Positions 8,142 through 18,252 of a stretch of DNA of 64,000 nt are shown in pieces. The notes under the pieces were generated by a model that was not told the origin of the DNA, made no database searches, and worked only from the letters and a program-made list of their open reading frames with translations. The stretch is from Melioribacteraceae bacterium (lineage in GTDB: Bacteria; Bacteroidota; Ignavibacteria; Ignavibacteriales; Melioribacteraceae): NCBI GenBank assembly GCA_021739765.1, contig JAIPBD010000002.1:186001-250000 (forward strand), given 5' to 3'. Positions within the stretch are counted from its first letter, which is position 1. Every line of letters starts with the position of its first letter. The translations under genes and the position numbers were made by a program.

Positions 8142-10691
8142 ATGAAAAATTCAATAAAAATAAAAGAACAGTTTCTTGCCGATCGGGATGAAGTCTTCAG
8201 GGAACATGACAAACATAAAGACGCGTTTAAGTTTTGCGTTCGTTATAGTCTTCTTGTTGAAGAATACGTTTATCGAATTCTTGCCGGGCGCAAATTTAAT
8301 TTCGTAATTGCATCGCTCGGAAGTTTTAGCAGGCGTGAATTAGCTCCCTTTTCTGATATCGACATGATGATAATTACGAAAAGTGTGGAAGAAAATGAAG
8401 CTGAAATAAAAAGTGCGGTTACGGAATTGTGGGATTGCGGAATTGAAGTATCTCATACAGTTCGCGAATTTGAAGATATAAAGCATTTTTTGAAAGAGGA
8501 TTTGCACGCGTTTACCCAGTTTTTTGAAACTCGATATCTTCTCGGACGTAAAGATATTTATGGTGAATGGAATCAGTTGTTGTTTGAACAAATAACTGAC
8601 AAAGATAAATTTAATCTTATTAATGAGTTCTTCCAGGATACAAAAGAACGATACAGCAAGTATGGCGCTTCGCCAAAAGTGCTCGAACCCAATATTAAGT
8701 TTTCAGCGGGGTGCTTACGGGATATTCATCTGATCGAATGGATGTATGCACTTAAAAATGATATGCTTCTTTCCGAACAATCTGAGTCTACCCAAACCGA
8801 AAAGTTTCTTACTCATTTGAAGATGAATAAAGTTGTTAATTCGAAAGAAATAACACGTATACTTGAAGCTTACAAAGTTATTCTTAATGCCCGAATTTAT
8901 CTGCACAAATTTAACGATAGAGATAACGATAGATTAGAATTCTCTTATCAAGAAAAAATCGCGAATGCGCTGGAAATCGGTTGGCAAGATTATATGAAGG
9001 AATTCTTCAAATCAACATCGAACATAAATCGATTCTCCCGCACAATGCGAAAAAGATTTGAAGAACAAATTTCGAAACCAATCTCCGAATACCTGACAAT
9101 CAATTTAGACGAAGATTTTACTTTAAAGGGAAAAGTAATTTCAATTAATAGCGATAAACTTTTATCACTTCCCGAAATGATGAGGTCGTTTTATTATCGT
9201 GGTTTGCACGATGGCAGATTTGATGAAAATCTTCGATCCTTAATAATCGAAAGTGTGAACGAATATGAAGAAACTCAAGCAGAAGAATTATCCTCGTCGG
9301 TATTTTTTCGCGAGATATTAAAACTTCCGCGCAACGTGGGAAAAACTCTTCAAACAATGAACGAACTTGGCCTGCTCGGGGCGTTTCTCACACAATTTAA
9401 AGATTTGGTCGGGTTTTTTCAGCCCGGAGTTTATCATTGTTATACCGCCGATGAGCACACTTTAATTGCTCTCAGAAACATTGAACATGTCGCGGAAAAA
9501 GATGAACATCTCGGTGTAATTTATGAAAATCTGGTTAAGAAGGATTTACTATATCTTGCCGTGCTGTTTCATGACATCGCAAAACCGATAAGTGTTGCCG
9601 GGCATGAAATAATTGGTTGCGAAATTGCAGCCAACATAATGGAAAAATTGGGTTATGCGTTAAACGAAATAAATCTTGTTAAATTTTTAGTTCGTCATCA
9701 CTTAACAATGGAACAAGTCGCGTTCAGAAGAAATCTTAATGATGGTTCAACGCTTGATAACTTCTCATCACTTTTTAATTCCTTGCTTTCGCTGGATATG
9801 TTATACATTCTCACTTACGGAGATCTTTCCGCTGTCAGTCCAGTAATTTGGACAAAATGGAAAAGCGATTTATTGTATGAATTATATTCTAAAACATATG
9901 AAATGTTAAAAACAAGGATTTCCGGGGAAGAACTGCTTTATTCCGATACTCTTCAAATTATGAACGGAATTAATGAAATGACCGATGATTCGACCAAGGA
10001 TCATGTTGAATCTATTAATGATGTCGGCTATCTCTCTTTTTATTCCCAGCGCGAAATTAATAAACACGCGGAGGAAATTGCGAAGGGTTCCAAGATTACT
10101 GTATTCTTCAACAATGACGGGCAGTTCACAACGGTGACCGTAATTACAAAGGATTTTGATTCCCTGCTTTCCAGGCTGTGCGGTGCGCTCGCAATAAACG
10201 ATGTTAACATTTTGGATGCGCGCATTTTTACTCGAAATGATGGGATTGTTATCGATAGTTTTAATGTCTCCGATTTCCGAACTCACAAACAAATTGATAA
10301 AACACGATTTGATAAAATTCGAAACGATCTTACGATCGCGATTGATGACGATCCTTATATCAGTCGCGAATTTGAAAAAATGAAATCCAGATGGTGGAGA
10401 ATTGAAAACAAGTTTTTCAAACGAAAAGGTAAAACAAACATCGAATTTGAGGATCATGATAATTTCACCATCATCGATGTATTTTCACCTGATCGATTAG
10501 GTTTACTTTATCGAATAACACAGAAAATGAATGAAATGGGGATTTCGATCTATTTCGCCAAAATTGCTACTCATTCCGATGATGTAGTTGACGCTTTTTA
10601 TATTTTGGATCGAAACGGCAAAAAAGTTTCAAAAAACGATTACGATATGATAAAACATGAATTACTGTCAACAATCAACGACTTGCTCTAG
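8142..10691 (+). CDS. glnD: GlnD-type PII uridylyltransferase/uridylyl-removing enzyme
   Basis: Nitrogen sensor that uridylylates PII when glutamine is low and de-uridylylates it when glutamine is high. The 849-aa protein has the standard order. A nucleotidyltransferase domain has GSFSRRE near residue 60 and catalytic Asp72/Asp74 in SDID. An HD domain has HDIAKP near 477 and a later RHHLTMEQ. Two C-terminal ACT domains begin near 655 and 775. The ATG at 8142 is the only good start; an in-frame TTG 13 codons earlier would read through the terminator hairpin. There is no ribosome site, because the tpl terminator occupies its place. No PII gene is in the window. The stop lies 7 bases before murI. 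Confidence 0.9.
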   Translation: MKNSIKIKEQFLADRDEVFREHDKHKDAFKFCVRYSLLVEEYVYRILAGRKFNFVIASLGSFSRRELAPFSDIDMMIITKSVEENEAEIKSAVTELWDCGIEVSHTVREFEDIKHFLKEDLHAFTQFFETRYLLGRKDIYGEWNQLLFEQITDKDKFNLINEFFQDTKERYSKYGASPKVLEPNIKFSAGCLRDIHLIEWMYALKNDMLLSEQSESTQTEKFLTHLKMNKVVNSKEITRILEAYKVILNARIYLHKFNDRDNDRLEFSYQEKIANALEIGWQDYMKEFFKSTSNINRFSRTMRKRFEEQISKPISEYLTINLDEDFTLKGKVISINSDKLLSLPEMMRSFYYRGLHDGRFDENLRSLIIESVNEYEETQAEELSSSVFFREILKLPRNVGKTLQTMNELGLLGAFLTQFKDLVGFFQPGVYHCYTADEHTLIALRNIEHVAEKDEHLGVIYENLVKKDLLYLAVLFHDIAKPISVAGHEIIGCEIAANIMEKLGYALNEINLVKFLVRHHLTMEQVAFRRNLNDGSTLDNFSSLFNSLLSLDMLYILTYGDLSAVSPVIWTKWKSDLLYELYSKTYEMLKTRISGEELLYSDTLQIMNGINEMTDDSTKDHVESINDVGYLSFYSQREINKHAEEIAKGSKITVFFNNDGQFTTVTVITKDFDSLLSRLCGALAINDVNILDARIFTRNDGIVIDSFNVSDFRTHKQIDKTRFDKIRNDLTIAIDDDPYISREFEKMKSRWWRIENKFFKRKGKTNIEFEDHDNFTIIDVFSPDRLGLLYRITQKMNEMGISIYFAKIATHSDDVVDAFYILDRNGKKVSKNDYDMIKHELLSTINDLL

Positions 10692-10698
10692 GGCTGCT

Positions 10699-11529
10699 AT
10701 GAACTTTTATACAAGAACTTTACCGATCGGTGTATTCGATTCGGGAATAGGCGGACTTACAGTCGTTAAAAAAATTGATGATTTACTTCCTGCCGAAAAT
10801 GTAATTTATTTTGGTGATACGGCAAGAGTTCCTTATGGTACCAAATCAAACGAAACGGTTATCGAGTATGCCTTACAAGATGCTGAGTTGTTGTTTGAAA
10901 AAAATGTAAAAATGATAGTAGTCGCGTGTAATACGGCTTCTTCTGTTGCGATTCCCGCATTGAAAGAAAAATATTCAATACCAATTATTGGAATGATTGA
11001 ACCCGGCACAAAACATGCTTTGAATTCAACAAAAAATGGAAAGATCGGAGTAATTGGAACAAACGCAACTATAAACAATAAAGCCTACTCAATTGAATTA
11101 TTAAAACATGATTCTAAAATTGAAGTTTTCGAAAAAGCCTGTCCGTTATTTGTTCCGCTTGCGGAAGAAGGCTGGGTTGATCATAAAGCAACCGAATTAA
11201 TCGCTGAAGAATATTTGCTTGAATTAAAAGAAAAAATGATAGATACTTTAATTTTGGGGTGCACTCATTACCCGATTTTAGCGAATGTAATTCAAAAAGT
11301 CATGGGCGAAAATGTAACTCTAATCGATTCGGGAACGGCCGCTGCGAGGCAAATCGAAGAATTGTTGATTGCACGGGGAAACAGAAACACTTCCGTTCAA
11401 AAAGGAGCAAGCGAGTTTTTTGTGAGTGATATCTCTACTAAATTTAAAGAAGTTGCCGAGCGGTTTCTTGGCAGACCTGTCCAAAGGTTCGAGAAAGCTG
11501 AAGCTGATAAATTGAGAACCCGATCATAA
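10699..11529 (+). CDS. murI: Glutamate racemase
   Basis: Interconverts L- and D-glutamate for peptidoglycan. The 276-aa length is typical. The N-terminal IGVFDSGIGGLTV motif and both catalytic cysteines are present: Cys77 in ACNTAS and Cys188 in LGCTHYP. The ATG at 10699 is preferred because it places the family N-terminus (NFYTRTLPIGVFDSG) correctly. An upstream in-frame start would overlap glnD. It follows glnD by 7 bases, so the two are probably cotranscribed. It converges on the NUDIX gene; a weak hairpin (GAACCCGA at 11516 with its complement at 11532) spans the stop codon. Confidence 0.95.
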   Translation: MNFYTRTLPIGVFDSGIGGLTVVKKIDDLLPAENVIYFGDTARVPYGTKSNETVIEYALQDAELLFEKNVKMIVVACNTASSVAIPALKEKYSIPIIGMIEPGTKHALNSTKNGKIGVIGTNATINNKAYSIELLKHDSKIEVFEKACPLFVPLAEEGWVDHKATELIAEEYLLELKEKMIDTLILGCTHYPILANVIQKVMGENVTLIDSGTAAARQIEELLIARGNRNTSVQKGASEFFVSDISTKFKEVAERFLGRPVQRFEKAEADKLRTRS

Positions 11530-11541
11530 ATTCGGGTTCGC

Positions 11542-12090
11542 TCAACAACCCAGATTAATCATATAATAATTTATTCCGGCGATTGTTTTCGCATCCTTGA
11601 TTTGCCCCGATTTGATCATATTTTTAACTTCATTAAGGGGAATTTCAAATACTTCCATTCCATATTCTCCCTCTTCCCTACTATGATTACCGGGTTGTAA
11701 ATCCTTTGCCAAATAGATGTGTAGTTCCTCGGTGCAAAATCCGGGTGTCGTATAAATTGATCCTAATTTAGAAACATTTTGTGAAGAATAGCCTGTTTCT
11801 TCGGTCAGTTCTCTGCAAGCACAAGTATACGGATCTTCGTCTTTTTCCAATTTCCCGGCGGGTAATTCGTATAAATAATCTGAAAATGGCCAGCGAAACT
11901 GCTTAACCAAAATAATTTTTCCATCGGCTTTTACGGGAAGTACAACGGCTCCTCCATTGTGGAGAACAATTTCTCGAACTGCTTTATTTCCTCCGTCATA
12001 CTCAATCTGATCTACTTGAATATCAAAAACTTTCCCATGAAATATTTTATTCGAATCCAATATTTTGAAGTTGAGAATTTTGTTAGTCAT
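11542..12090 (-). CDS. NUDIX hydrolase, ADP-ribose pyrophosphatase-like
   Basis: The 182-aa protein contains a complete Nudix box: GKLEKDEDPYTCACRE followed by LTEETGY, which fits Gx5Ex7REUxEExGU. The upstream motif ELPAGKLEKDE and downstream YTTPGFCTEELHIYLA are typical of ADP-ribose and sugar-nucleotide pyrophosphatases. Predicted to hydrolyse ADP-ribose to AMP and ribose-5-phosphate; the substrate is inferred. It overlaps the upstream DUF1232 gene by 8 bases and is therefore translationally coupled to it. Confidence 0.88.
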   Translation of the reverse strand: MTNKILNFKILDSNKIFHGKVFDIQVDQIEYDGGNKAVREIVLHNGGAVVLPVKADGKIILVKQFRWPFSDYLYELPAGKLEKDEDPYTCACRELTEETGYSSQNVSKLGSIYTTPGFCTEELHIYLAKDLQPGNHSREEGEYGMEVFEIPLNEVKNMIKSGQIKDAKTIAGINYYMINLGC

Positions 12091-12457
12091 AGTATGCCAT
12101 TATTTCATGACCCATATATTTCAGAACAGCGGTAATAACTCCAAGATCATCTAAGTATCCGATCAAAGGAGCAATATCGGGAATAGAATCAATCGGCGAA
12201 ATAAAATACACTAAAGCCCCGATAACAATTGACTTCCTGTACCAGGAAACATCAGAATCAGACATGTAAGCGTACAATGCTCTTATATCTTTTGTGAATG
12301 AGATCTTTTTTCCGGCCTTCTCAACTTTTTCCCATAAACGTTGATCAACTTTCTTGCTGGCATTGCTTACCTTTTCATCGGTGTCGTAAATTTCTTCAAA
12401 ACTTTCCGGATCCAGCTGATCAAAATCTTCATTTTCGTCTAAAATTTCGTTTGGCAT
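12083..12457 (-). CDS. DUF1232/YkvA-family small membrane protein
   Basis: The 124-aa protein has an acidic N-terminus and then the DUF1232 signature: a hydrophobic segment IVIGALVYFISPIDSIPD, followed by PLIGYLDDLGVITAVLKYMG. The SPIDxIPD motif is diagnostic. Family members are small membrane-associated proteins of unknown biochemistry. It forms a two-gene minus-strand operon with the NUDIX gene. The leader region is shared divergently with leuS. Confidence 0.85.
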   Translation of the reverse strand: MPNEILDENEDFDQLDPESFEEIYDTDEKVSNASKKVDQRLWEKVEKAGKKISFTKDIRALYAYMSDSDVSWYRKSIVIGALVYFISPIDSIPDIAPLIGYLDDLGVITAVLKYMGHEIMAYYD

Positions 12458-12658
12458 TTTCTAATTCCTATCTGATAAAAACTATTTACGAATATACTTA
12501 AAATCGTAATTCATTTCTTTTAGTCAGAAGCAAAGAAATATTTGGTCGAAATATATCATCCTCACATAATGAATGAGAAATCGCATCAATCTTGTTTCGC
12601 CTATGTTATTTTGATAACTTATGTGTTTATTTTTATTTGACAATTACAGGAAGAATAG

Positions 12659-15124
12659 ATGTATCCGTTTGAAGAGATCGAAAAGAAATGGCGGGAAATT
12701 TGGGAAGCAAGAAATGTTTATAAAACTGACTTGGAATCAAATAAAGATAATGTCTATGCATTGGTTATGTTTATTTATCCTTCCGGCGCAAAACTTCATA
12801 TTGGACATTGGTACAATTATGGACCAACAGATTCTTGGGCCAGATTCCAGAAGATAAAAGGCAAAAATGTTTTTGAACCGATCGGATATGATGCATTCGG
12901 CTTACCCGCAGAAAACTATGCTATAAAAACCGGTATTCATCCCTACGAAAGCACAAACACAAATATCGAAGATATCCGAGTGCAGCTTAAAGAAATGGGC
13001 TGTATGTATGACTGGAATTCCGAGTTAAAAACATGTGAGCCGAAATATTATAAATGGAATCAATGGCTTTTTGTTCAATTGTACAAAAAGGGTTTAGCAT
13101 ACAGAAAAAACGCGCCTGTTAACTGGTGCCCTTCCTGTCAAACCGTTTTAGCAAACGAACAAGTTTTAGCTGATGGAACATGTGAACGATGTGGTTCTGA
13201 AGTCACTCAAAAAGATTTAACGCAATGGTTTTTCAAAATAACGGAATATGCCGAAGAGCTTCTTGCAGGATTGGATAAAATCGATTGGCCCGAAAGAACC
13301 AAATTAATGCAAAAAAATTGGATCGGAAAAAGTGTAGGAACCGAACTGGAATTTGATATTGATGGAAGTGACCAAAAAATTCGAGTTTTTACTACTCGAC
13401 CGGATACTTTATTTGGCGTTACTTACGTTGTACTCGCACCCGAAAGTAAATTGATCGATTCTGTTACAACCGAAGAAAATAGAGTTAAAGTTACCGAATA
13501 CATTAATTCTGTAAAATCATTGACCGAAATTGAAAGAACATCCACCGTTAAAGAAAAAACTGGCGTACCGACAGGCGGATTTGCTGTAAATCCCGTGAAT
13601 GGTGAAAAGATACCGATTTGGGTTGCCGACTATGTTTTGTCTACTTATGGAACCGGATGTGTTATGGCTGTTCCGGGACATGATGAACGGGATTTTGAGT
13701 TTGCAAAAAGATTCGATCTTCCGATCAGAAAAGTTATTCTTGAAGCAGGCAAAGATGCAGACGCTCTTTTGGAGGAAGCTTACACCGGAACAGGTAAAAT
13801 GATTAATTCGGAAAGTTTCAACGGACTTGATTCAGCTGAAGGAAAATCAAAAATAACTGACCGGCTGATTAATGAAAATAAAGGCGAACGAAAAATCAAT
13901 TTCCGTTTAAGAGATTGGTTGATTTCCCGTCAAAGATATTGGGGAACTCCAATTCCGGTAATTTACTGCGAGGATTGCGGAGAAGTTTTGGTTCCCGAGG
14001 AACATCTTCCGGTAAAATTGCCAACCGAAAATATTGACTTCAAACCCGATGGTGGTTCACCCCTTGCGAGGAATGAGGAATTCGTTAATACGACATGTCC
14101 AAATTGCAATAAACCCGCTAAAAGAGATGTTGATACGATGGATACTTTTGTCGATTCTTCATGGTATTATTTACGTTATCTCAATCCAAAATTTTCTGAA
14201 GGAATGTTTGATTCCAAACTTGCGAATAATTGGAGTCCGGTAAACCAATATGTAGGTGGCGCCGAACACGCGGTTATGCATTTACTTTATTCCCGATTTG
14301 TTCACAAATTTATCAGAGATTTGGGATTGGTGAATTCTGATGAGCCATTTGCAAAATTGATTCATCAAGGTACAATTACAAATCAAGGCGCAAAAATGTC
14401 TAAATCGAAGGGTAATGTTGTAAATCCTAACGATTTTATTTCCAAATACGGCTCAGATGTTTTTAGGATGTATCTGATGTTTATGGGACCTTATGACGAA
14501 GGTGGAGATTGGAATTCCAGCGGAATAGTTGGAGTAGAAAGATTTGTTCAAAGAGTATTTACACTTTTTAGTTATTTTAAAAATTTGGCAAAAGAGACAA
14601 ATTCAGAAGAAAAATATGAATTGGAAATTTTGTCGGAAGTTGAGAAATCAGTCTATCGAAAAGTAAATCAGACGGTTCTAAAATATGAAACCGAGCTGGA
14701 TAATTTCCGATTTAACGTTGCGGTGGCTTCATTAATGGAATTGATAAACGAACTGAAGAATCTTAATGAATGCAGGAAAGATATTCAACTTTACGCTCTT
14801 GAAAGATTTGCAGTAATGCTCGCACCAATCGGTCCGCATCTGGGTGAAGAGATGTGGGAAATTCTCGGCAACGAATTGTCAATTTTCGAAAATCCGGTTT
14901 GGTTTACACACGATGAAGCAGCGTTGGAAGTTGATTCGGTTACAATTATACTTCAAGTTAACGGAAAATTAAGGGGTAAAATTGATTTGCCGATTGATAC
15001 AGACGAACAATTAGTTAAAAACGCGACATGGGAGGATGAGAAAGTTAAATCCCATACCGAAGGAAAAACAGTTGTTAAAGAAATTTATGTGAAAAATAAA
15101 ATTTATAATATTGTTGTTCGATAG
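12659..15124 (+). CDS. leuS: Leucyl-tRNA synthetase
   Basis: Class I synthetase that charges tRNA-Leu. The HIGH motif is at about residues 46-49 (KLHIGHW) and KMSKSKGN is near 579. The editing (CP1) domain carries TTRPDTLFGVTY. A zinc-like knuckle CPSCQ...CERCG lies near 160-180 and a second CxxC pair (CEDCG, CPNCN) lies near 440-485. The length of 821 aa is normal. The start MYPFEEIEKKWREIWE has an AGGA site. It is separated from serS by 15 bases, so the two synthetase genes form one operon. Confidence 0.97.
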   Translation: MYPFEEIEKKWREIWEARNVYKTDLESNKDNVYALVMFIYPSGAKLHIGHWYNYGPTDSWARFQKIKGKNVFEPIGYDAFGLPAENYAIKTGIHPYESTNTNIEDIRVQLKEMGCMYDWNSELKTCEPKYYKWNQWLFVQLYKKGLAYRKNAPVNWCPSCQTVLANEQVLADGTCERCGSEVTQKDLTQWFFKITEYAEELLAGLDKIDWPERTKLMQKNWIGKSVGTELEFDIDGSDQKIRVFTTRPDTLFGVTYVVLAPESKLIDSVTTEENRVKVTEYINSVKSLTEIERTSTVKEKTGVPTGGFAVNPVNGEKIPIWVADYVLSTYGTGCVMAVPGHDERDFEFAKRFDLPIRKVILEAGKDADALLEEAYTGTGKMINSESFNGLDSAEGKSKITDRLINENKGERKINFRLRDWLISRQRYWGTPIPVIYCEDCGEVLVPEEHLPVKLPTENIDFKPDGGSPLARNEEFVNTTCPNCNKPAKRDVDTMDTFVDSSWYYLRYLNPKFSEGMFDSKLANNWSPVNQYVGGAEHAVMHLLYSRFVHKFIRDLGLVNSDEPFAKLIHQGTITNQGAKMSKSKGNVVNPNDFISKYGSDVFRMYLMFMGPYDEGGDWNSSGIVGVERFVQRVFTLFSYFKNLAKETNSEEKYELEILSEVEKSVYRKVNQTVLKYETELDNFRFNVAVASLMELINELKNLNECRKDIQLYALERFAVMLAPIGPHLGEEMWEILGNELSIFENPVWFTHDEAALEVDSVTIILQVNGKLRGKIDLPIDTDEQLVKNATWEDEKVKSHTEGKTVVKEIYVKNKIYNIVVR

Positions 15125-15139
15125 CACAGAGGAAATTAG

Positions 15140-16423
15140 ATGTTAGACTTAAAGTATATTAGAGAAAATCCGGCGCTTGTTAAGAAGGGTATCACGAACA
15201 AAAATGAAAAAGATACCGTTGATCAAATAATTGAATTAGATAAAGACAGACGGCATATTCTTTCTCAGTCGGAAGAATTGAAAGCCCAAAAGAATAGAGT
15301 CTCTGCAGAGATTCCCCGGCTAAAAAAAGCCGGAGAGAACACAGACGCAATATTTGCGGAAATGAAAGAAGTAGCCGATAAGATTAAAGAACTTGATGAA
15401 TCATTGCGCGTGGTAAATGAAAAACTAAATTCCCTTTTGGAATGGGTGCCGAACCTACCACATACTTCCGTTCCCATTGGGAAATCCGCTGCCGAAAATG
15501 TAGAAGTACGAGAATGGCTGCCAGAAGGATTTGAATTTGGCAAAGAAGATGATGAACCAATTCTCGATCATCTCGAATTAGGCAAAAAGCTTGGGATACT
15601 CGATTTCGAAAGAGGAGCAAAAATTGCAGGTTCCGGTTTTCCGGTTTATATCGGCAAAGGTGCTGCACTGGAAAGAGCACTTATAAACTTTATGCTGGAA
15701 CACCATGTGGATCATCATAAATACACGGAAATAATCCCTCCCTTATTAGTTAACAGGGAATCAATGCGGGGAACGGGACAAATCCCAAAGTTGGAAGAAG
15801 ATATGTACCACATGGAAAAGGACGATCTTTTTGCCATTCCGACAGCGGAAGTTCCGATAACAAATATGCATCGGGACGAAATTTTGCTCGAGAGTCAACT
15901 CCCGATTTATTATGTCGGCTATACTCCTTGTTTCAGAAGAGAAGCCGGCTCTTATGGTAAGGATTCGAAAGGATTTTTGCGAACGCATCAATTTAATAAA
16001 GTTGAAATGGTGAAACTCGTAAAACCGGAAACATCCTATAAAGAGTTAGAAATGATCACGGCGGATGCTGAATCAATTTTGAAATCATTATTAATTCCAT
16101 ACCGTGTTTTAATGCTTTGCACAGGCGATTTAAGTTTTGCCGCCGCAAAATGTTACGATATTGAAACTTGGTCTCCTGCCGAAAACAAATGGTTGGAAGC
16201 CTCATCATGCAGCAATTTCGAAGATTTCCAAGCACGAAGAGCAAATATCCGTTTCAGAAATGTTGAAAGTAATAAAGTAGATTTTATTCACACACTGAAC
16301 GGTTCCGGTCTTGCTACATCCAGATTAATGGTTTCAATTTTGGAATCATATCAAACACCTGAAGGAAAAATAATCGTTCCTAAAGTCTTGCAAAAATATA
16401 CCGGATTCGAAATTATCGGTTAA
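15140..16423 (+). CDS. serS: Seryl-tRNA synthetase
   Basis: Class II synthetase that charges tRNA-Ser and tRNA-Sec. The N-terminal long coiled-coil arm (residues about 25-105, rich in Glu/Lys/Leu heptads) binds the tRNA variable arm. Motif 2 FRREAGSYGKDSKGFLRTHQF is near 270-290 and motif 3 NGSGLATSRLMVSILE is near 390. TAEVPITNMHRDE is the serine-binding region. The length of 427 aa is normal. AGAGGAAATTAG precedes the ATG. Downstream partner of leuS. Confidence 0.97.
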   Translation: MLDLKYIRENPALVKKGITNKNEKDTVDQIIELDKDRRHILSQSEELKAQKNRVSAEIPRLKKAGENTDAIFAEMKEVADKIKELDESLRVVNEKLNSLLEWVPNLPHTSVPIGKSAAENVEVREWLPEGFEFGKEDDEPILDHLELGKKLGILDFERGAKIAGSGFPVYIGKGAALERALINFMLEHHVDHHKYTEIIPPLLVNRESMRGTGQIPKLEEDMYHMEKDDLFAIPTAEVPITNMHRDEILLESQLPIYYVGYTPCFRREAGSYGKDSKGFLRTHQFNKVEMVKLVKPETSYKELEMITADAESILKSLLIPYRVLMLCTGDLSFAAAKCYDIETWSPAENKWLEASSCSNFEDFQARRANIRFRNVESNKVDFIHTLNGSGLATSRLMVSILESYQTPEGKIIVPKVLQKYTGFEIIG

Positions 16424-16483
16424 TTACTGAACTAAATTGTTAATTTGTAGATTGTATTATAAAAAAGGATATGAAATCCATTA

Positions 16484-18232
16484 ATGACAGGACTAAAATC
16501 ACTAAATAAATATTTCTTTCGATATAGAAAAAAACTTATCGCCGGAATCATATTTATATTATTATCGAACGGGTTCCAAGTTTACGTTCCCCTGCTCCTG
16601 CGGGATGGAATAGATAGTCTTAAATCAACTGTTGACTACGATCAAATTCTTAATTACGCACTTCTAATTATGGGCGCATCGGTGTTAAGCGGAATTTTTC
16701 GCTTCCTAATCCGACAGACAATCATTGTTGTTTCGAGAGAAATTGAATTTGATATAAGACAAGATTTTTGGACACACATTCAAAGATTGCCTTTAAGGTT
16801 CTTCCAAAATAATTCAACCGGAAATGTCATGGCTCATGCCACCAACGATGTTGGGGCGGTTAGGATGTTCGTGGGACCGGCAGTCATGTATTCAATAGAC
16901 ACAATTACAAAATTCATCATCATTATTTTTATAATTTCATCTATTAGTTGGGAATTAACGGTTTACGCCATTCTTCCTTTGCCTGTACTTTCCTATTTCA
17001 TCTACAGACTAAGTAAAAAAATCCATCATAAATTCACTCTTATTCAAGAAAAATTTTCAGAATTAACCACTCGCGCCCAAGAAAATTTTTCCGGAATCAG
17101 AATAATAAAATCTTATGTTCGTGAACAAAGCGAGATTGCAAATTTCATGAAATTGAGTCAAGATTATCTGGAAAGGAATATGGATAAGGTTAAAATCCAG
17201 GCATTCTTTATGCCGATTTTATTTCTTATCACCGGGCTCTCAATTATTATCGTTATCTGGTTAGGTGGAAATAAAGTAATCGATGGTGCAATTACACTAG
17301 GTGAATTAACCGCATTTATTGTTTATATCGGACTTCTAATTTGGCCGACAATTGCTTTCGGCTGGGTTACTAATATTATTCAACAAGCCTCCGCGAGTAT
17401 GAACAGGCTGAGTAAAATTTGGAACGAAAAGTATGAAATCGAAGATTCGGTGGATACTGATCATACCATTTCTAATATTAAAGGCTCAATTGAATTCAAA
17501 AATGTTTCCTTCAAATATCGCCCTGATCTCCCGAATGTATTAAACAATTTGAATCTGAAAATCGAGAAAGGGCAAACAATTGCGATTATCGGTCACACAG
17601 GAGTTGGGAAAACCAGCTTTATAAATTTGATTCCTCGTCTTTATGATACCACCGAAGGTGAAATTTTAATTGATGGCAAAAATGTTAAAGAGATCCCTCT
17701 TCATATCTTAAGAAAAAATATCGGACTAGTCCCTCAGGAAACTTTTCTCTTCTCCGACTCTCTTCAAAACAATATCCTTTATGGATTAGAAGACAAAAAT
17801 AAAGAGACTGTACAAAAGGTCGCGCGAATATCGAGACTGGATAAGGATGTTGAAAGTTTCCCTAAAGGATATGAGACAATTCTGGGAGAAAGAGGAATAA
17901 CGCTTTCCGGAGGACAAAAACAGCGAACCTGTCTTTCGAGAGCGCTCGCTATCGATCCGAGTATTTTAATTCTTGACGATTCCTTTTCGGCGGTTGATAC
18001 AAATACCGAAGAGGAAATTTTAACAAACTTGAAAGAGTTTATGAGGGGAAGGACAAGCATTATTATAAGCCATCGAATTTCAACTGTGAAGGATGCCGAC
18101 AGGATATTCGTAATAGATGACGGAATAATTTCTGAGGAAGGAACACATGAAGAATTGGTTGCGAAAGAAGGAATTTATTCGGAAATCCATTTCCGACAGT
18201 TGCTGGAAGAAGAATTACAAGAATTAACTTAG
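16484..18232 (+). CDS. ABC exporter half-transporter with degenerate Walker B
   Basis: A fused permease-ATPase (582 aa). Six membrane helices of the exporter type I fold fill residues 1-320. The nucleotide-binding domain has Walker A GHTGVGKTS near 369, signature LSGGQKQR near 475 and Walker B ILILDDS. At the catalytic position after Walker B the usual Glu is Asp499. The H-loop histidine is kept (ISHRIST). This pattern is known in the degenerate-site half of heterodimeric exporters such as TM287/288 or BmrCD. The likely partner is the second half-transporter at 19279. Substrate unknown; lipid or drug export is the family norm. Confidence 0.88.
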   Translation: MTGLKSLNKYFFRYRKKLIAGIIFILLSNGFQVYVPLLLRDGIDSLKSTVDYDQILNYALLIMGASVLSGIFRFLIRQTIIVVSREIEFDIRQDFWTHIQRLPLRFFQNNSTGNVMAHATNDVGAVRMFVGPAVMYSIDTITKFIIIIFIISSISWELTVYAILPLPVLSYFIYRLSKKIHHKFTLIQEKFSELTTRAQENFSGIRIIKSYVREQSEIANFMKLSQDYLERNMDKVKIQAFFMPILFLITGLSIIIVIWLGGNKVIDGAITLGELTAFIVYIGLLIWPTIAFGWVTNIIQQASASMNRLSKIWNEKYEIEDSVDTDHTISNIKGSIEFKNVSFKYRPDLPNVLNNLNLKIEKGQTIAIIGHTGVGKTSFINLIPRLYDTTEGEILIDGKNVKEIPLHILRKNIGLVPQETFLFSDSLQNNILYGLEDKNKETVQKVARISRLDKDVESFPKGYETILGERGITLSGGQKQRTCLSRALAIDPSILILDDSFSAVDTNTEEEILTNLKEFMRGRTSIIISHRISTVKDADRIFVIDDGIISEEGTHEELVAKEGIYSEIHFRQLLEEELQELT

Positions 18233-18252
18233 ATGAAAGGCTGCAACGAATA

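Noticed and set aside
9906-10457. A long minus-strand frame opposite the glnD C-terminus
   Set aside because: It is antisense to the ACT domains, has no ribosome site and no family match; it is a shadow of glnD.
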